A stretch of DNA of 64,000 nucleotides from an uncultured Sphingomonadaceae bacterium. GTDB lineage: Bacteria > Pseudomonadota > Alphaproteobacteria > Sphingomonadales > Sphingomonadaceae. The stretch is from assembly GCA_947503245.1 (NCBI GenBank), contig CANNCV010000002.1, positions 620,001 through 684,000 on the forward strand, written 5' to 3'. This document shows positions 55,272-64,000 of the stretch, in pieces. The notes below the pieces were generated by a model, which worked only from the letters and a program-made list of their open reading frames with translations, did no database searches and was not told the origin of the DNA. The translations under genes were made by a program, and so were the position numbers. The stretch's first letter is position 1, and each line of letters opens with the position of its first letter.

Positions 55272-55706
55272 TTATGTAGAAGCACATGGTTGAATTTCGA
55301 TATGGGGCGGCTCAAGAGAAACAACCTCCAAGCAATCCCAATCGGTGGCGATCATATAACTGAAATATGGCTTTTCCGCGCCGAAAAACCAAGAAAGCGG
55401 ACTTTCCTTTTGCCACATATGTCCGCGCACACGAAATGTGGATAGCGCTGGTCGTTTTCTCTCAGATGATGCTGACCACAGCTCAAGCAATCCCCCTTCA
55501 TCCAAAACACGGAATGCGCCTATCTGATCGAATGTGAATATGATGTGCTGCTGTTTTGCTGTGGCGCCGAATATGGCAGTAAGGACGCTATCATTGGAAA
55601 AAGCCACCGAAACCAATTCCAAATGATCGTTTTCAACGCCAGTAATCCATGGCGCGAATTCGACCCCGTTCGATGTAAGATCATGAAACTGCGTATCATT
55701 GGTCAT
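55272..55706 (-). CDS. Hypothetical protein, divergent from the HEVGHH gene
   Basis: 144 aa from the ATG at 55706 (170 aa if the ATG at 55784 is used; neither has a clear ribosome-binding site). Cytoplasmic, no signal peptide, rich in aromatic and acidic residues (EFAPWITGVENDHLELV, FTFDQIGAFRVLDEGGLLELW, SWFFGAEKPYFSYMI). No domain recognised. It shares the divergent promoter space with the HEVGHH-type gene, and both may be one acquired unit. A single-chain immunity- or regulator-like role is a guess only. Confidence 0.55.
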   Translation of the reverse strand: MTNDTQFHDLTSNGVEFAPWITGVENDHLELVSVAFSNDSVLTAIFGATAKQQHIIFTFDQIGAFRVLDEGGLLELWSASSERKRPALSTFRVRGHMWQKESPLSWFFGAEKPYFSYMIATDWDCLEVVSLEPPHIEIQPCAST

Positions 55707-55834
55707 AGTTTCTGTTAGCAACCCAAATTTCGACCGCAAATGATGAATATTACTACAAAATGCACGTAAATGTAATGACCCCATATACGCAAACTTGACT
55801 TGACCAATTCTTTATATGTGTCGAAGACAAGTCA

Positions 55835-56527
55835 ATGATAAAAAATTCAACACCTTGGAGGAAAAGCAGAACATTTGGGGACCTTTATGGCGGCAGAACG
55901 CGCAGAAGGTTTAGCGACAAAATTTTTGCTCGTGCGCATTCCATATCCAGACCTTCACCACGTGACGAGCTTCCCATTGTGATTGAGGACAACCCATCCA
56001 GAGATTTTTTCTTTCCGCTCAGCGGTGAAGAGGTCGTTACAGCGCTTAAGGCATTGCCGAAGCGCGATTACGCCGGGATTACGCATGTTTGGCTTAGAAG
56101 AGGCAAAAAGGCAGACTATTTGGATGGGATGCTACCTTATGCCACATTTTCATGTGGAAGCGGGGTACGCTTAATTACGCTTTATCCCTTCCCGAGAGAC
56201 TTGATACAGGGCTTTGGTCGAAAGCGCCCATCGAATATGGTCTTTAACGACGCAAAACGCTTTGGCGGAAAGATGAGACAAGCTGGTAAGCTCTGGCAAT
56301 GCGAATGGACTCATGATTCACTTCGCAGATTCTATGCACATATTCTCTATCACGAAGTAGGCCACCATGTTGATTGGTATCGCCGCCTTTGGAGCAAAGG
56401 CAATAGCCAAGAGCTCGAGGAAGCAGCTGAACAATATGCCTTCGCAAAATCCGCAACTGCGCGCTATGTCGTTAATCGCCTTGATAACATTCGTCTACAA
56501 AATGAAACCCAAGGAAAACCACATTAG
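55835..56527 (+). CDS. Putative zinc metallopeptidase-like protein (HEVGHH), unknown function
   Basis: 230 aa, no signal peptide, basic N-terminus. The motif HEVGHH at residues 173-178 (HIL-Y-HEVGHHVDWY) matches the HExxH zinc site; the acidic run ELEEAAEQYA (~193-202) could supply the third Glu ligand, as in gluzincins. The N-terminal ~150 residues contain conserved-looking THVWLRRGKKADY and SGVRLITLYPFPRD. No known peptidase family recognised. It lies 37 nt before the alpha-galactosidase start on the same strand, so may be co-transcribed. Role in sugar use is not evident. Confidence 0.6.
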   Translation: MIKNSTPWRKSRTFGDLYGGRTRRRFSDKIFARAHSISRPSPRDELPIVIEDNPSRDFFFPLSGEEVVTALKALPKRDYAGITHVWLRRGKKADYLDGMLPYATFSCGSGVRLITLYPFPRDLIQGFGRKRPSNMVFNDAKRFGGKMRQAGKLWQCEWTHDSLRRFYAHILYHEVGHHVDWYRRLWSKGNSQELEEAAEQYAFAKSATARYVVNRLDNIRLQNETQGKPH

Positions 56528-56564
56528 ACAGCGCATTGAGAACTGTCGCAAATGAGGCGTGCAA

Positions 56565-58808
56565 ATGAAGCCGGAAGATCAAAGTGATCAGCAACGAACA
56601 AATTTTCAGAATTCTGAGGGCCTTGGCGGCTGTTTGCCTGATAAGACAGCACCGCTGATAGATGCAGATTATGTCCGGCTATCTGCTTCTGATACAGAAA
56701 TCATCATTTACACCAAAAAAGGCGAACGGCCTTATATTGTACATTGGGGCCCGCGATTAGCACATAGCAGTGCGGAAGAATTGATTGCTCTGTCGAACCG
56801 GCAATGGGCACATGGCGGGCCCGCTATGGATATCGGTCAATCATTGTCTAATGAATTGGCCACGGGTGTTGCAGGCCCATCTGGATTTGTCGCCCATCGG
56901 CAAGGCGATGATTGGGCTACCATATTTACTGTCGAACACGTTCGTGACGATATTGGCAATCAGGTGCGCATTATCTGTTCTGATCTTAATACCGGATTGA
57001 AGGCAATCTATGATATAAAGCTTGATCCTTTAAGCAATGTTGCTCTTGCGACCACATCTATAAGCAATGACGGTGACAAGCCCATTAATATCGATTGGTG
57101 TGTAGCCTTGTGCATGCCAATCGATGAAAGCCTGACGACGCTCAAAAGCTTCACTGGACGTTGGGCGATGGAGTTTCAGGAACAGGCAGTTTCCATCTTT
57201 CGTGGCAGCTATGTGCGTGAGAATAAGAGCGGACGCACCAGCCATGACAATTTTCCCGGTCTGATCGCAATGTCAGCAAATGCATCGGAAAGCAGCGGCA
57301 GAGTTGTTGGGCTGCATCTTGGCTGGAGCGGCAATAACCGTGTGCGTATGGACCGGCATTCCGATGGCCATAATTCAGTACAAATGGGAGAACTGTTCCA
57401 CCCTGGCGAAATGGTGTTGGCCCCGGGGCAGAGCTATACCACGCCCATTCTTTACGCCGCACAGAGCGAAAACGGACTCAGTGATCTTTCTCAGAAATTT
57501 CACCAATGTCTGAACGCATCAGTCATGGATGGGCGGATCGCGAATAAACCGCGACTGGTGCATTATAACACTTGGGAAGCTGTATATTTTGATCATAGTG
57601 AGGACAGGCTGACAGCCTTGGCCGAAAAAGCGGCTGAAGTCGGGGCGGAACGCTTTGTTCTGGATGATGGTTGGTTCGGCTCTAGGCGCAGCGATCAATC
57701 TGGCCTTGGTGACTGGTGGGTCTCAAAAGATGTGTACCCCAATGGCCTTGAACCATTGGCAGACAAGGTCCGCAGCCTGGGGATGGAATTTGGCATCTGG
57801 TTTGAGCCAGAGATGGTAAATCCCGACAGCGACCTTTTCAGAGCGCATCCCGAATGGGTCTTGGAAGCAAAAGGTGTCGAACAAATCCCTTCACGGCAAC
57901 AATATGTGCTTGATCTCACCCGGCCGGAAGTCTCAGAATATCTTTACGAGAAGATTAGCAAAATCGTCGATGATCTGGGTGTCACCTATATCAAATGGGA
58001 CATGAATCGCGATATTCAGCACCCGGGCAGTGGCTCTACAGAAAATGCGGGCCGCGGCGCGATCCATAAGCAGACAAAGTCCGTTTATGCTTTAATCGAC
58101 AGGTTGCGCAAAGCCAGTCCTGAGCTGGAAATTGAAAGCTGTTCGTCGGGCGGGGCAAGAGCTGATTATGGTATTTTGCGCTACACAGACCGTATCTGGC
58201 TTTCCGACTCTAACGATGCGCTGGACAGGCAAAAGATTCAGCGCGGCGCAAGTCACTTTTTCCCGCCTAATGTGCTGGGCAGCCATGTAGGACCGAAGCA
58301 ATGTCATATCACCAAGCGGACATTGAGCATGGAACTGCGCGCCGCAACGGCGATATTTGGGCATATGGGTATGGAATTGGATCTTTTGAGCGAAAGCGCA
58401 GAGGATCTGGAAACGCTCAAACAGGGCATTGCCATTTATAAGCAGCACAGAAATGTGTTGCATAACGGCAAATTTTATCGACTGGATACGCCTGACTACC
58501 TCAATGTCATGGGCAGTGTTTCGCTGGATCAGCAAGCAGCTCTGTTCAGCTGCGCAAAAACGGATGGTCACGCAACAACTTTGCCCGGGCGTTTACAATT
58601 TCCAGGGTTGGACAAAACCAGACGCTATCGGTTGAAAATTATCTGGCCAGTTTCTGACTTTGTGGTCACCAAACCATCGATAGTCGATACCCTCGATCTT
58701 AGCGATGAAGGCTCCGTCTTTTCGGGTGAAGCATTGACAGTGTATGGCATTCAATTGCCACTGCTCTACCCCGAAACTTGCATCATATTCGCATTGCAAT
58801 CGATCTGA
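56565..58808 (+). CDS. Alpha-galactosidase, GH36 family
   Basis: 747 aa. Retaining alpha-galactosidase that releases galactose from side chains or raffinose-type sugars. It has the three-part GH36 build: N-terminal beta-sandwich (residues ~1-330), TIM barrel, C-terminal beta domain. In the barrel: RFVLDDGWFG, WFEPEMVNPDS, YIKWDMNRD with the nucleophile Asp479, and IWLSDSNDALDRQ with the SDxxD acid/base pair near 547-551. No signal peptide, so cytoplasmic. ATG at 56565 has GAGG 7 nt upstream; GTG at 56559 is too close. First gene of the galactoside module. Confidence 0.93.
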   Translation: MKPEDQSDQQRTNFQNSEGLGGCLPDKTAPLIDADYVRLSASDTEIIIYTKKGERPYIVHWGPRLAHSSAEELIALSNRQWAHGGPAMDIGQSLSNELATGVAGPSGFVAHRQGDDWATIFTVEHVRDDIGNQVRIICSDLNTGLKAIYDIKLDPLSNVALATTSISNDGDKPINIDWCVALCMPIDESLTTLKSFTGRWAMEFQEQAVSIFRGSYVRENKSGRTSHDNFPGLIAMSANASESSGRVVGLHLGWSGNNRVRMDRHSDGHNSVQMGELFHPGEMVLAPGQSYTTPILYAAQSENGLSDLSQKFHQCLNASVMDGRIANKPRLVHYNTWEAVYFDHSEDRLTALAEKAAEVGAERFVLDDGWFGSRRSDQSGLGDWWVSKDVYPNGLEPLADKVRSLGMEFGIWFEPEMVNPDSDLFRAHPEWVLEAKGVEQIPSRQQYVLDLTRPEVSEYLYEKISKIVDDLGVTYIKWDMNRDIQHPGSGSTENAGRGAIHKQTKSVYALIDRLRKASPELEIESCSSGGARADYGILRYTDRIWLSDSNDALDRQKIQRGASHFFPPNVLGSHVGPKQCHITKRTLSMELRAATAIFGHMGMELDLLSESAEDLETLKQGIAIYKQHRNVLHNGKFYRLDTPDYLNVMGSVSLDQQAALFSCAKTDGHATTLPGRLQFPGLDKTRRYRLKIIWPVSDFVVTKPSIVDTLDLSDEGSVFSGEALTVYGIQLPLLYPETCIIFALQSI

Positions 58809-58946
58809 TATGACAAACAGAGCTTGCGCAGCATCATGACTTGGACAAAGACGGTATCGCCATACAAAAAAGCCTGACTGGCTAAGAAAAACGAATAACT
58901 GCCAAATCGTCAATTGACGACAATAATGATAAAAGGGGAGAGGCCC

Positions 58947-60476
58947 GTGCTGCAATCAAGCGGATCGGCGATACAGTTAATGGTATTTTTTGGCCTGATG
59001 CTGTTGATCGCCTATTTTACCTGGCGCAAAGTGGCGGCGGCCAAGACCAGCGGCGGCGCAGATAAGGATATCTTCCTAGCGGGTGGCGGATTAAGCTGGT
59101 TTTTCGTCGCAGGTGCCATCACCCTCACCAATCTTTCCACTGACCAATTGGTGGGCCTGAACGGCAATCAAATGCTGTTGGTCGCATGGTGGGAGATTGC
59201 CGGTTTTATCGGCTTGATGATGCTGGCCTTTATCTTTGTGCCCATTTATTACCGCAACAAATGCACAACGATTACAGAACTGCTCGAAAAACGCTTTGAT
59301 GGCGGCAGCATCCGCACGGTTATTTCGGGCCTGTTTCTGATCGGCAATATCTTCATCTACCTGCCAGCGGTTATCTTTTCCGGCGCGAAGTTCATGCAGC
59401 CTGTTTTGGGTCTGGATATATCCGTATTGGCCATTGCCGCCATCTTTGCGATGGCAGGGGCCGCTTATGCCATTTTGGGCGGGCTACGCGCAGTTGCCGT
59501 GCTGGATACCTATAGCGGCATTGGCATTTTGGCGCTCGCGCTGGTTGTTGTATTTCTGGCCCTGCAAGCCGTGGGTTTTGATATGAGCAGCAATGTCCCT
59601 GCTGAACGGCTGTCAATGATCGGCGATTGGGATTCCCCTATCCCCTTTCACACGCTGTTTACCGGCATGATTTTCATTCAAATATTCTATTGGTCAACCA
59701 ATCAGAACATCACGCAAAAGGCGCTGGCTGCACCCAATGTGAAAGAGGCGCAAAAGGGCGTTATTGCAGCGGCTTTTGTGCGCATTTTGATTGTACCGCC
59801 TATTGTCGTTGTGCCGGGTGTTGTCGCCTTTCAGCTATTTGGTGATGTCAATGATGATGCTTATGGCAAGCTGGTGGCGCAGGTGCTGCCTGATTGGACC
59901 AGCGGCATGTTTGCGGCCATGATAGCAGCCGCCGTGCTCACCTCCTATTCGGCGGTTATGAACGCGACCATCACATTATGGTCGGTTGATTTTCACCGCA
60001 AATACATCAACCCCAATGTCAATATCCGTGTATTAAACCGTATTGTTGGGGTTATAGCCATGCTGGCCTCCATCATGTTGGTGCCGATCTATGCGGGGCA
60101 GGAAAGCATCATCAACACGTTGCAAGAGTTGAACGGGCTGCTGTCCATGCCAATCCTCTCCGCCTTTATCGCCGCCCTGCTCTTCCGCAATATGGATGCG
60201 CGAGCAGCGGTTGTGGGCCTGATCTACGGTGTGGCCATTTACGCCTTCCACAATTTCATACTCTATAAACCCAATGCCCTATGGAATGATCAGACTTTTT
60301 ATCGCTATTTGGGGCTGGATTGGCTTCACTATATTGATGTGATGGTCTTTGTTCTCTTCTCCGCCGTGCTTGTTTCTTTGGCTGTAAACCGTCTGGTATT
60401 TGGCAATAAAGCAGTCTTTATCTTTAGTGCTAAAGGCCGTGCGTTACGGGCCAGTGAATTGGCCGCAACACAATGA
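58947..60476 (+). CDS. Sodium:solute symporter (SSS family), sugar type
   Basis: 509 aa with about 14 hydrophobic helices. SSS motifs: FLAGGGLSWFFVAGAITLTNLSTDQLVGLNGNQM near the N-terminus, WEIAGFIGLMMLAFIFVPIYYR, KFMQPVLGLDISVLA, YWSTNQNITQKALAA and SYSAVMNATITLWSVDF (Na+/sugar binding-type positions). Related to vSGLT/SglT-type galactose or glucose carriers; neighbours favour galactose or galactosides. GTG start at 58947 has GGGGAG 6 nt upstream; a TTG at 58914 is weaker. Followed by galT, 13 nt apart. Confidence 0.9.
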   Translation: MLQSSGSAIQLMVFFGLMLLIAYFTWRKVAAAKTSGGADKDIFLAGGGLSWFFVAGAITLTNLSTDQLVGLNGNQMLLVAWWEIAGFIGLMMLAFIFVPIYYRNKCTTITELLEKRFDGGSIRTVISGLFLIGNIFIYLPAVIFSGAKFMQPVLGLDISVLAIAAIFAMAGAAYAILGGLRAVAVLDTYSGIGILALALVVVFLALQAVGFDMSSNVPAERLSMIGDWDSPIPFHTLFTGMIFIQIFYWSTNQNITQKALAAPNVKEAQKGVIAAAFVRILIVPPIVVVPGVVAFQLFGDVNDDAYGKLVAQVLPDWTSGMFAAMIAAAVLTSYSAVMNATITLWSVDFHRKYINPNVNIRVLNRIVGVIAMLASIMLVPIYAGQESIINTLQELNGLLSMPILSAFIAALLFRNMDARAAVVGLIYGVAIYAFHNFILYKPNALWNDQTFYRYLGLDWLHYIDVMVFVLFSAVLVSLAVNRLVFGNKAVFIFSAKGRALRASELAATQ

Positions 60477-60489
60477 TGGGCCATATGCC

Positions 60490-61527
60490 ATGACAATGGA
60501 TTCCGTTTTGTCTGATCAGCCGCATCGGCGCTATAATCCGCTGCGTGATGAATGGTTGCTTGTCTCTCCGCACCGCGCAAAACGCCCATGGCAGGGCAAA
60601 GAGGATGCGCCCGACCTTAGCCAGCCACCCGCCCATGATCCGCATTGTTATCTGTGCGCCGGGAATGAACGGATCAGTGGTGCGCGCAATCCTGATTATG
60701 ACGGTGTTTATGTCTTTGCCAATGATTTTGCCGCGCTACTGCCCGATACGCCCGACCCTGAAATCAGTGACCCATTATTGCGCGCCGAAGGTGCCCGGGG
60801 TGAGGCGCGTGTTATGTGTTTCTCTCCCGATCATGGAAAGACACTGGCCCAATGTTCACCCAAAGAAATTGGCGATGTCATCGCGGAGTGGATTGCGCAA
60901 AGCCGTGAATTGGGCGCGCAATATCGCAATGTACAGCTTTTTGAGACTAAGGGCGAATTGCTGGGCAGCTCCAACCCGCATCCGCACGGGCAAATCTGGG
61001 CCACGGATTACTGCCCGCAGGAAATTGCCACCGAAGACCGTACACAGGCCGATTATTGGGCCAAAAACGGCAGCAATATGTTGCTGGACCTCGCCGCCAA
61101 AGAAAGCGGTTCAGAACGCGCCGTGTGGGAAAATGACGACTGGCTGATACTCGTTCCCTTTTGGGCAGACTGGCCGTTTGAAACGCTGTTGCTGCCCAAA
61201 TTTGCCATTGCCCGCATCGTTGATCTGTCGCCCTCTCAACAGGCGTCACTGGCACAGGCCATGAAGATATTGACGGTGCGCTATGACAATTTGTTTCAAT
61301 GCAGCTTCCCCTATTTAATGGGCTGGCACGGCGCACCTTTTGGCATGGACGACACGGCGCATTGGCAATTGCACGCCCATTATTATCCGCCCTTGCTGCG
61401 CTCTGCATCAGTGCGCAAGTTCAAGGCAGGGTATGAAGCCTTGGCCGAGCAACAGCGCGACATGACAGCCGAGCAAGCCGCAGCACGATTGGCTGCACTT
61501 AGCGACACCCATTATCGAGAGTTATAA
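60490..61527 (+). CDS. galT: Galactose-1-phosphate uridylyltransferase
   Basis: 345 aa. Transfers UMP from UDP-glucose to galactose 1-phosphate. Seen: RRYNPLRDEWLLVSPHRAKRPW, the zinc CxxC in HCYLCAGNER, and the catalytic HxH in SSNPHPHGQIWA. Length is usual for the bacterial enzyme. Ribosome-binding site weak; alternative Met at 60496. Stop overlaps galK start (TAATG). Confidence 0.95.
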   Translation: MTMDSVLSDQPHRRYNPLRDEWLLVSPHRAKRPWQGKEDAPDLSQPPAHDPHCYLCAGNERISGARNPDYDGVYVFANDFAALLPDTPDPEISDPLLRAEGARGEARVMCFSPDHGKTLAQCSPKEIGDVIAEWIAQSRELGAQYRNVQLFETKGELLGSSNPHPHGQIWATDYCPQEIATEDRTQADYWAKNGSNMLLDLAAKESGSERAVWENDDWLILVPFWADWPFETLLLPKFAIARIVDLSPSQQASLAQAMKILTVRYDNLFQCSFPYLMGWHGAPFGMDDTAHWQLHAHYYPPLLRSASVRKFKAGYEALAEQQRDMTAEQAAARLAALSDTHYREL

Positions 61528-62693
61528 TGGCATCACAAATGCACACAAAAGACCGTGCTATTGCGGCATTTGAAGCACAATTTGGTCGAGCGCCCAGCGC
61601 CATTATTTTTGCCCCTGGCCGGGTTAATCTGATCGGTGAGCATACTGATTATAATGACGGTTTTGTGCTGCCTATGGCCATTCAATATGGCACCTATCTC
61701 GCCATCGCCCCGCGTGATGACAGCCAGCTTTGCGCGGTCGCCGCAGATTTTGATGGGCAGGTGGACAGCTTCGCGCTGGATGATGCAATAGTCCCAAATC
61801 CGCACATATCATGGTCGGCCCATATTCGCGGCATTGCCCATAGTTACCGCCAGCGCGGCCTTGCACTGTCCGGTATCAATGTCGCCATTGCTGGTGATGT
61901 TCCTGCCGGTGCCGGCCTGTCATCATCTGCCTCACTTGGCGTCGGGCTATCTCTAGCGCTTGCGCATGTTAGCGGCCAAAACACGCTTACTGCGACAGAC
62001 CATGCACTTATAGCGCAGCAATCGGAAAATGAATTTGTTGGTACCGCTTGCGGTATCATGGATCAGCTTGTCTCTGCCCGCGCCGAAGCAGGTGCAGCGC
62101 TGATGATCGATTGCCGATCATTAGCAACAACACCCGTTACTATGCCGGATGATCTGTCGGTGCTGATTGTGCATTCAGGCGTTGAACGTGAATTGGCGGA
62201 CAGCGCCTATAATGAACGGCGGGAGCAATGCGAGAGTGTGGCCAAGGCAATGCATGTGCCTGCCTTGCGCGACATCAATATTGACCAATTAGAGGCCGCA
62301 CAAAACACTATTCCCAGCATTGCCTTTCGCCGAGCGCGCCACGTGGTCACAGAAAATGCGCGCACCCTTGCCGCTGCTCAAGCCTTTAAGGATGGCAACC
62401 ACCAGCAATTGGGTGAATTGATGGGACAATCGCATCTTTCCATGCGCGATGATTTTGCAATCACGACGCCAAAGGTCGATGCGCTGGTCGCGTTGCTGCA
62501 ACAGGCTATTGGCAATCAGGGCGGCGCGCGTATGACTGGCGGCGGCTTTGGCGGGTGCGTCGTGGCCATCATGCCCCAATCGCTGTTGCCCGGCATCATG
62601 CAACACGTCGAAACATATTATCAGACGCCCAAAGGCGATAAACCGTTGATGATCGCAGCAACGCCCAGCGGCGGCGCTGCGTTACTATCCTAA
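61527..62693 (+). CDS. galK: Galactokinase
   Basis: 388-aa GHMP kinase phosphorylating galactose at C1. Seen: GRVNLIGEHTDYNDGFVLPMAI (galactokinase signature), DVPAGAGLSSSASLGVGLSLAL (GHMP ATP motif), and GGARMTGGGFGGCVVAI. Overlaps galT by 1 nt. galE is not seen in the window, so UDP-galactose 4-epimerase must be encoded elsewhere. Convergent with the next symporter, 13 nt apart. Confidence 0.96.
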   Translation: MASQMHTKDRAIAAFEAQFGRAPSAIIFAPGRVNLIGEHTDYNDGFVLPMAIQYGTYLAIAPRDDSQLCAVAADFDGQVDSFALDDAIVPNPHISWSAHIRGIAHSYRQRGLALSGINVAIAGDVPAGAGLSSSASLGVGLSLALAHVSGQNTLTATDHALIAQQSENEFVGTACGIMDQLVSARAEAGAALMIDCRSLATTPVTMPDDLSVLIVHSGVERELADSAYNERREQCESVAKAMHVPALRDINIDQLEAAQNTIPSIAFRRARHVVTENARTLAAAQAFKDGNHQQLGELMGQSHLSMRDDFAITTPKVDALVALLQQAIGNQGGARMTGGGFGGCVVAIMPQSLLPGIMQHVETYYQTPKGDKPLMIAATPSGGAALLS

Positions 62694-62706
62694 AGTCTGA
62701 GTGCGC

Positions 62707-64000
62707 TTACCAAAGGTAGATATACAGGCCGATCAAAATCACGGCGACCATGATGGAGAGGATATTGAACAATCCATTGGTCGAGAAGCTGATATCATTG
62801 AGCTGAACCGCACCGCGGTTTTCGCCCTCCTCCTGCTGATGTGTTACAGATAGCGACAGCAGAACAGCCGTTGCCAGACAGGCAATAAACACAATCCATA
62901 CGCGAATAATGAAAGCCATATCCGGCGCACCGAATTTCAATGCGACATTAAAGACGATGGAACCGATCAGCGCGCCAAAAGCGCCAATGGCGGTTGTCTT
63001 GCTCCAGAAAAACCCCAGCAGAAAGACCACCACAATACCAGGCGCAATAAAGCCGGAATATTCCTGCACCGTTTGGAAACCACTCTCAAACCCGCCGATA
63101 AATGGTTTGGCCAAAATCAATGCCAAGCCAAGGGCAACAAATGTTGTTACCCGGCCCACGGTGACATAATGTTTCTCGCTTCTGCCCGATGCCCAGCCTT
63201 TATAAATATCCATGGTGAAAATGGTCGAGATGGAATTCATCATCGACGCTAAGGAGGAAACAATCGCCGCGATCAATGCCGCAAATACCAGCCCGCGCAG
63301 ACCAGCAGGGGCCAGCTTCATGAGCTCGCTATACGTATTGTCAGACTTTGCAGCGAGCGCGCCGCCATCAATCGCGCCTTGCTGCGCCAGCACCACAGCG
63401 GCGATACCCGGTATCACCACGATTAGTGGAATAAGCAGTTTCAGAAACGCAGCAAAGGCCAAGCCTTTTTGCGCCTCAGCCAGCGATTCTGCACCAAGGG
63501 CACGTTGGATAATATATTGATTGAAACCCCAATAAGAGAAGTGCAGCACCCACAGACCGCCAAGCAAGGTCCATATGCCCGGCAAGTCATCATAAGAAGG
63601 GTGGCTTTTATCAAGGATCATGGTGAAATGGCCAGGCATTTCGTCATAAAGACGCGTCAAACCGGCCCACGCGCCGCCATCAGCACCACCAACCTGATCC
63701 AGCGCGATCCATGTGATCGCTACACCGCCCAGAATAAGAATAACCACCTGAATAATATCGGTCAGCGCAACCGCTTTCAGACCACCATATACCGAATAGA
63801 GCAAGGCAAAGGCCGCCAGCGCGGACATGGACACCATGATCGACCAGCCAGTAAGCGATGATACCGCGAGACCGCCAAGCCACAATACTGTGGTCAGATT
63901 GACCGCCGTGTACAAAATGATCCAATAAAAGGACATCATGGTTTTGACGCCGCTGCCATAACGCTGGTCAAGGAATTGCGGCATGGTGTAGATTTTGCGC
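62707..64000 (-). CDS. Sodium:solute symporter (SSS), vSGLT-like, 5' end outside window
   Basis: About 430 aa visible; the frame continues to base 64000 (residues RKIYTMPQFLDQRYG before the first internal Met), so the true start lies beyond. Seen: MSFYWIILYTAVNLTTVLWLGG, YSVYGGLKAVALTDIIQVVIL, LSYWGFNQYIIQRALGAESLAEAQKG, PGIAAVVLAQQG, and AAIVSSLASMMNSISTIFTMDIY (Na+-coupled sugar site region). Closer to vSGLT/SGLT-type than the other symporter here. Likely imports galactose, glucose or a related sugar. Confidence 0.92.
   Translation of the reverse strand, partial: RKIYTMPQFLDQRYGSGVKTMMSFYWIILYTAVNLTTVLWLGGLAVSSLTGWSIMVSMSALAAFALLYSVYGGLKAVALTDIIQVVILILGGVAITWIALDQVGGADGGAWAGLTRLYDEMPGHFTMILDKSHPSYDDLPGIWTLLGGLWVLHFSYWGFNQYIIQRALGAESLAEAQKGLAFAAFLKLLIPLIVVIPGIAAVVLAQQGAIDGGALAAKSDNTYSELMKLAPAGLRGLVFAALIAAIVSSLASMMNSISTIFTMDIYKGWASGRSEKHYVTVGRVTTFVALGLALILAKPFIGGFESGFQTVQEYSGFIAPGIVVVFLLGFFWSKTTAIGAFGALIGSIVFNVALKFGAPDMAFIIRVWIVFIACLATAVLLSLSVTHQQEEGENRGAVQLNDISFSTNGLFNILSIMVAVILIGLYIYLW

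Noticed and set aside
58854-58865. GTATCGCCATAC as a third LacI operator before the symporter
   Set aside because: It is an imperfect dyad but shares too few bases with the two better operators to call.

Overview
The window is chromosomal DNA of an alphaproteobacterium. It most likely belongs to the Sphingomonadales. Reasons: a SciP (DUF1153) homologue, a GST-fold protein resembling FzlA, a very large NAD-dependent glutamate dehydrogenase (1,570 aa), a ubiG/lysC divergent pair, ubiquinone genes, a TonB-dependent receptor end, and an EcfG-like promoter. By eye the base composition is only moderately GC-rich, which would fit a marine, lower-GC sphingomonad. Genus cannot be fixed from the sequence alone.

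Layout. 1-5.5 kb: end of a TonB-dependent receptor, a GNAT acetyltransferase, rpmA/rplU, a lipoprotein, a YbaK-type editing protein, a VOC protein, an FAD oxidoreductase and uppP. 5.8-14.2 kb: a glutamate synthase operon (gltD...gltB) with three DUF2059-like exported proteins between the two subunits. 14.2-31 kb: housekeeping and envelope genes: outer-membrane protein, FzlA-like protein, ubiG, lysC, a nitronate monooxygenase-like protein, a bacterial PH-domain pair, a PhoD-like phosphatase, a DUF885 peptidase, coq7, dsbB, ctpA, mnmA. 30.6-31.8 kb: sciP with a small upstream partner, then a GlsB/YeaQ stress membrane protein behind an EcfG-like promoter. 32.2-38.2 kb: an RND efflux adaptor and pump, then a DUF445 protein. 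38.3-44.6 kb: NAD-glutamate dehydrogenase and a PAS-type protein. 44.9 kb: tRNA-Thr(CGT).

From 45 kb to the end is a carbohydrate-utilisation region next to the tRNA. It holds a LytTR protein, a GH3 glycosidase divergent from a LacI regulator, and then a xylose module (sugar porter, mutarotase, xylB, xylA) with 1-nt overlaps between the enzymes. After an SRPBCC protein and a short decayed segment comes a divergent pair of uncharacterised genes, one with an HEVGHH zincin motif. A galactoside module follows: GH36 alpha-galactosidase, SSS symporter, galT, galK, and a second, convergent SSS symporter cut by the window end. Together these suggest use of plant or algal hemicellulose side chains: glycosidases release xylose and galactose, which enter via the isomerase and Leloir routes. 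No galE is visible in this window.

The most unusual points are: an in-frame 348-nt segment with extra hydrophobic stretches inside the RND pump, bounded by 9-bp direct repeats; the DUF2059-like triplet inside the glt operon; the HEVGHH gene pair inside the galactoside locus; an EcfG-like promoter before the GlsB homologue; LacI-type operators before the GH3 gene and the sugar porter; and a LytTR protein whose N-terminus looks like the tail of a lost receiver domain. No CRISPR array, prophage, transposase or rRNA was seen.
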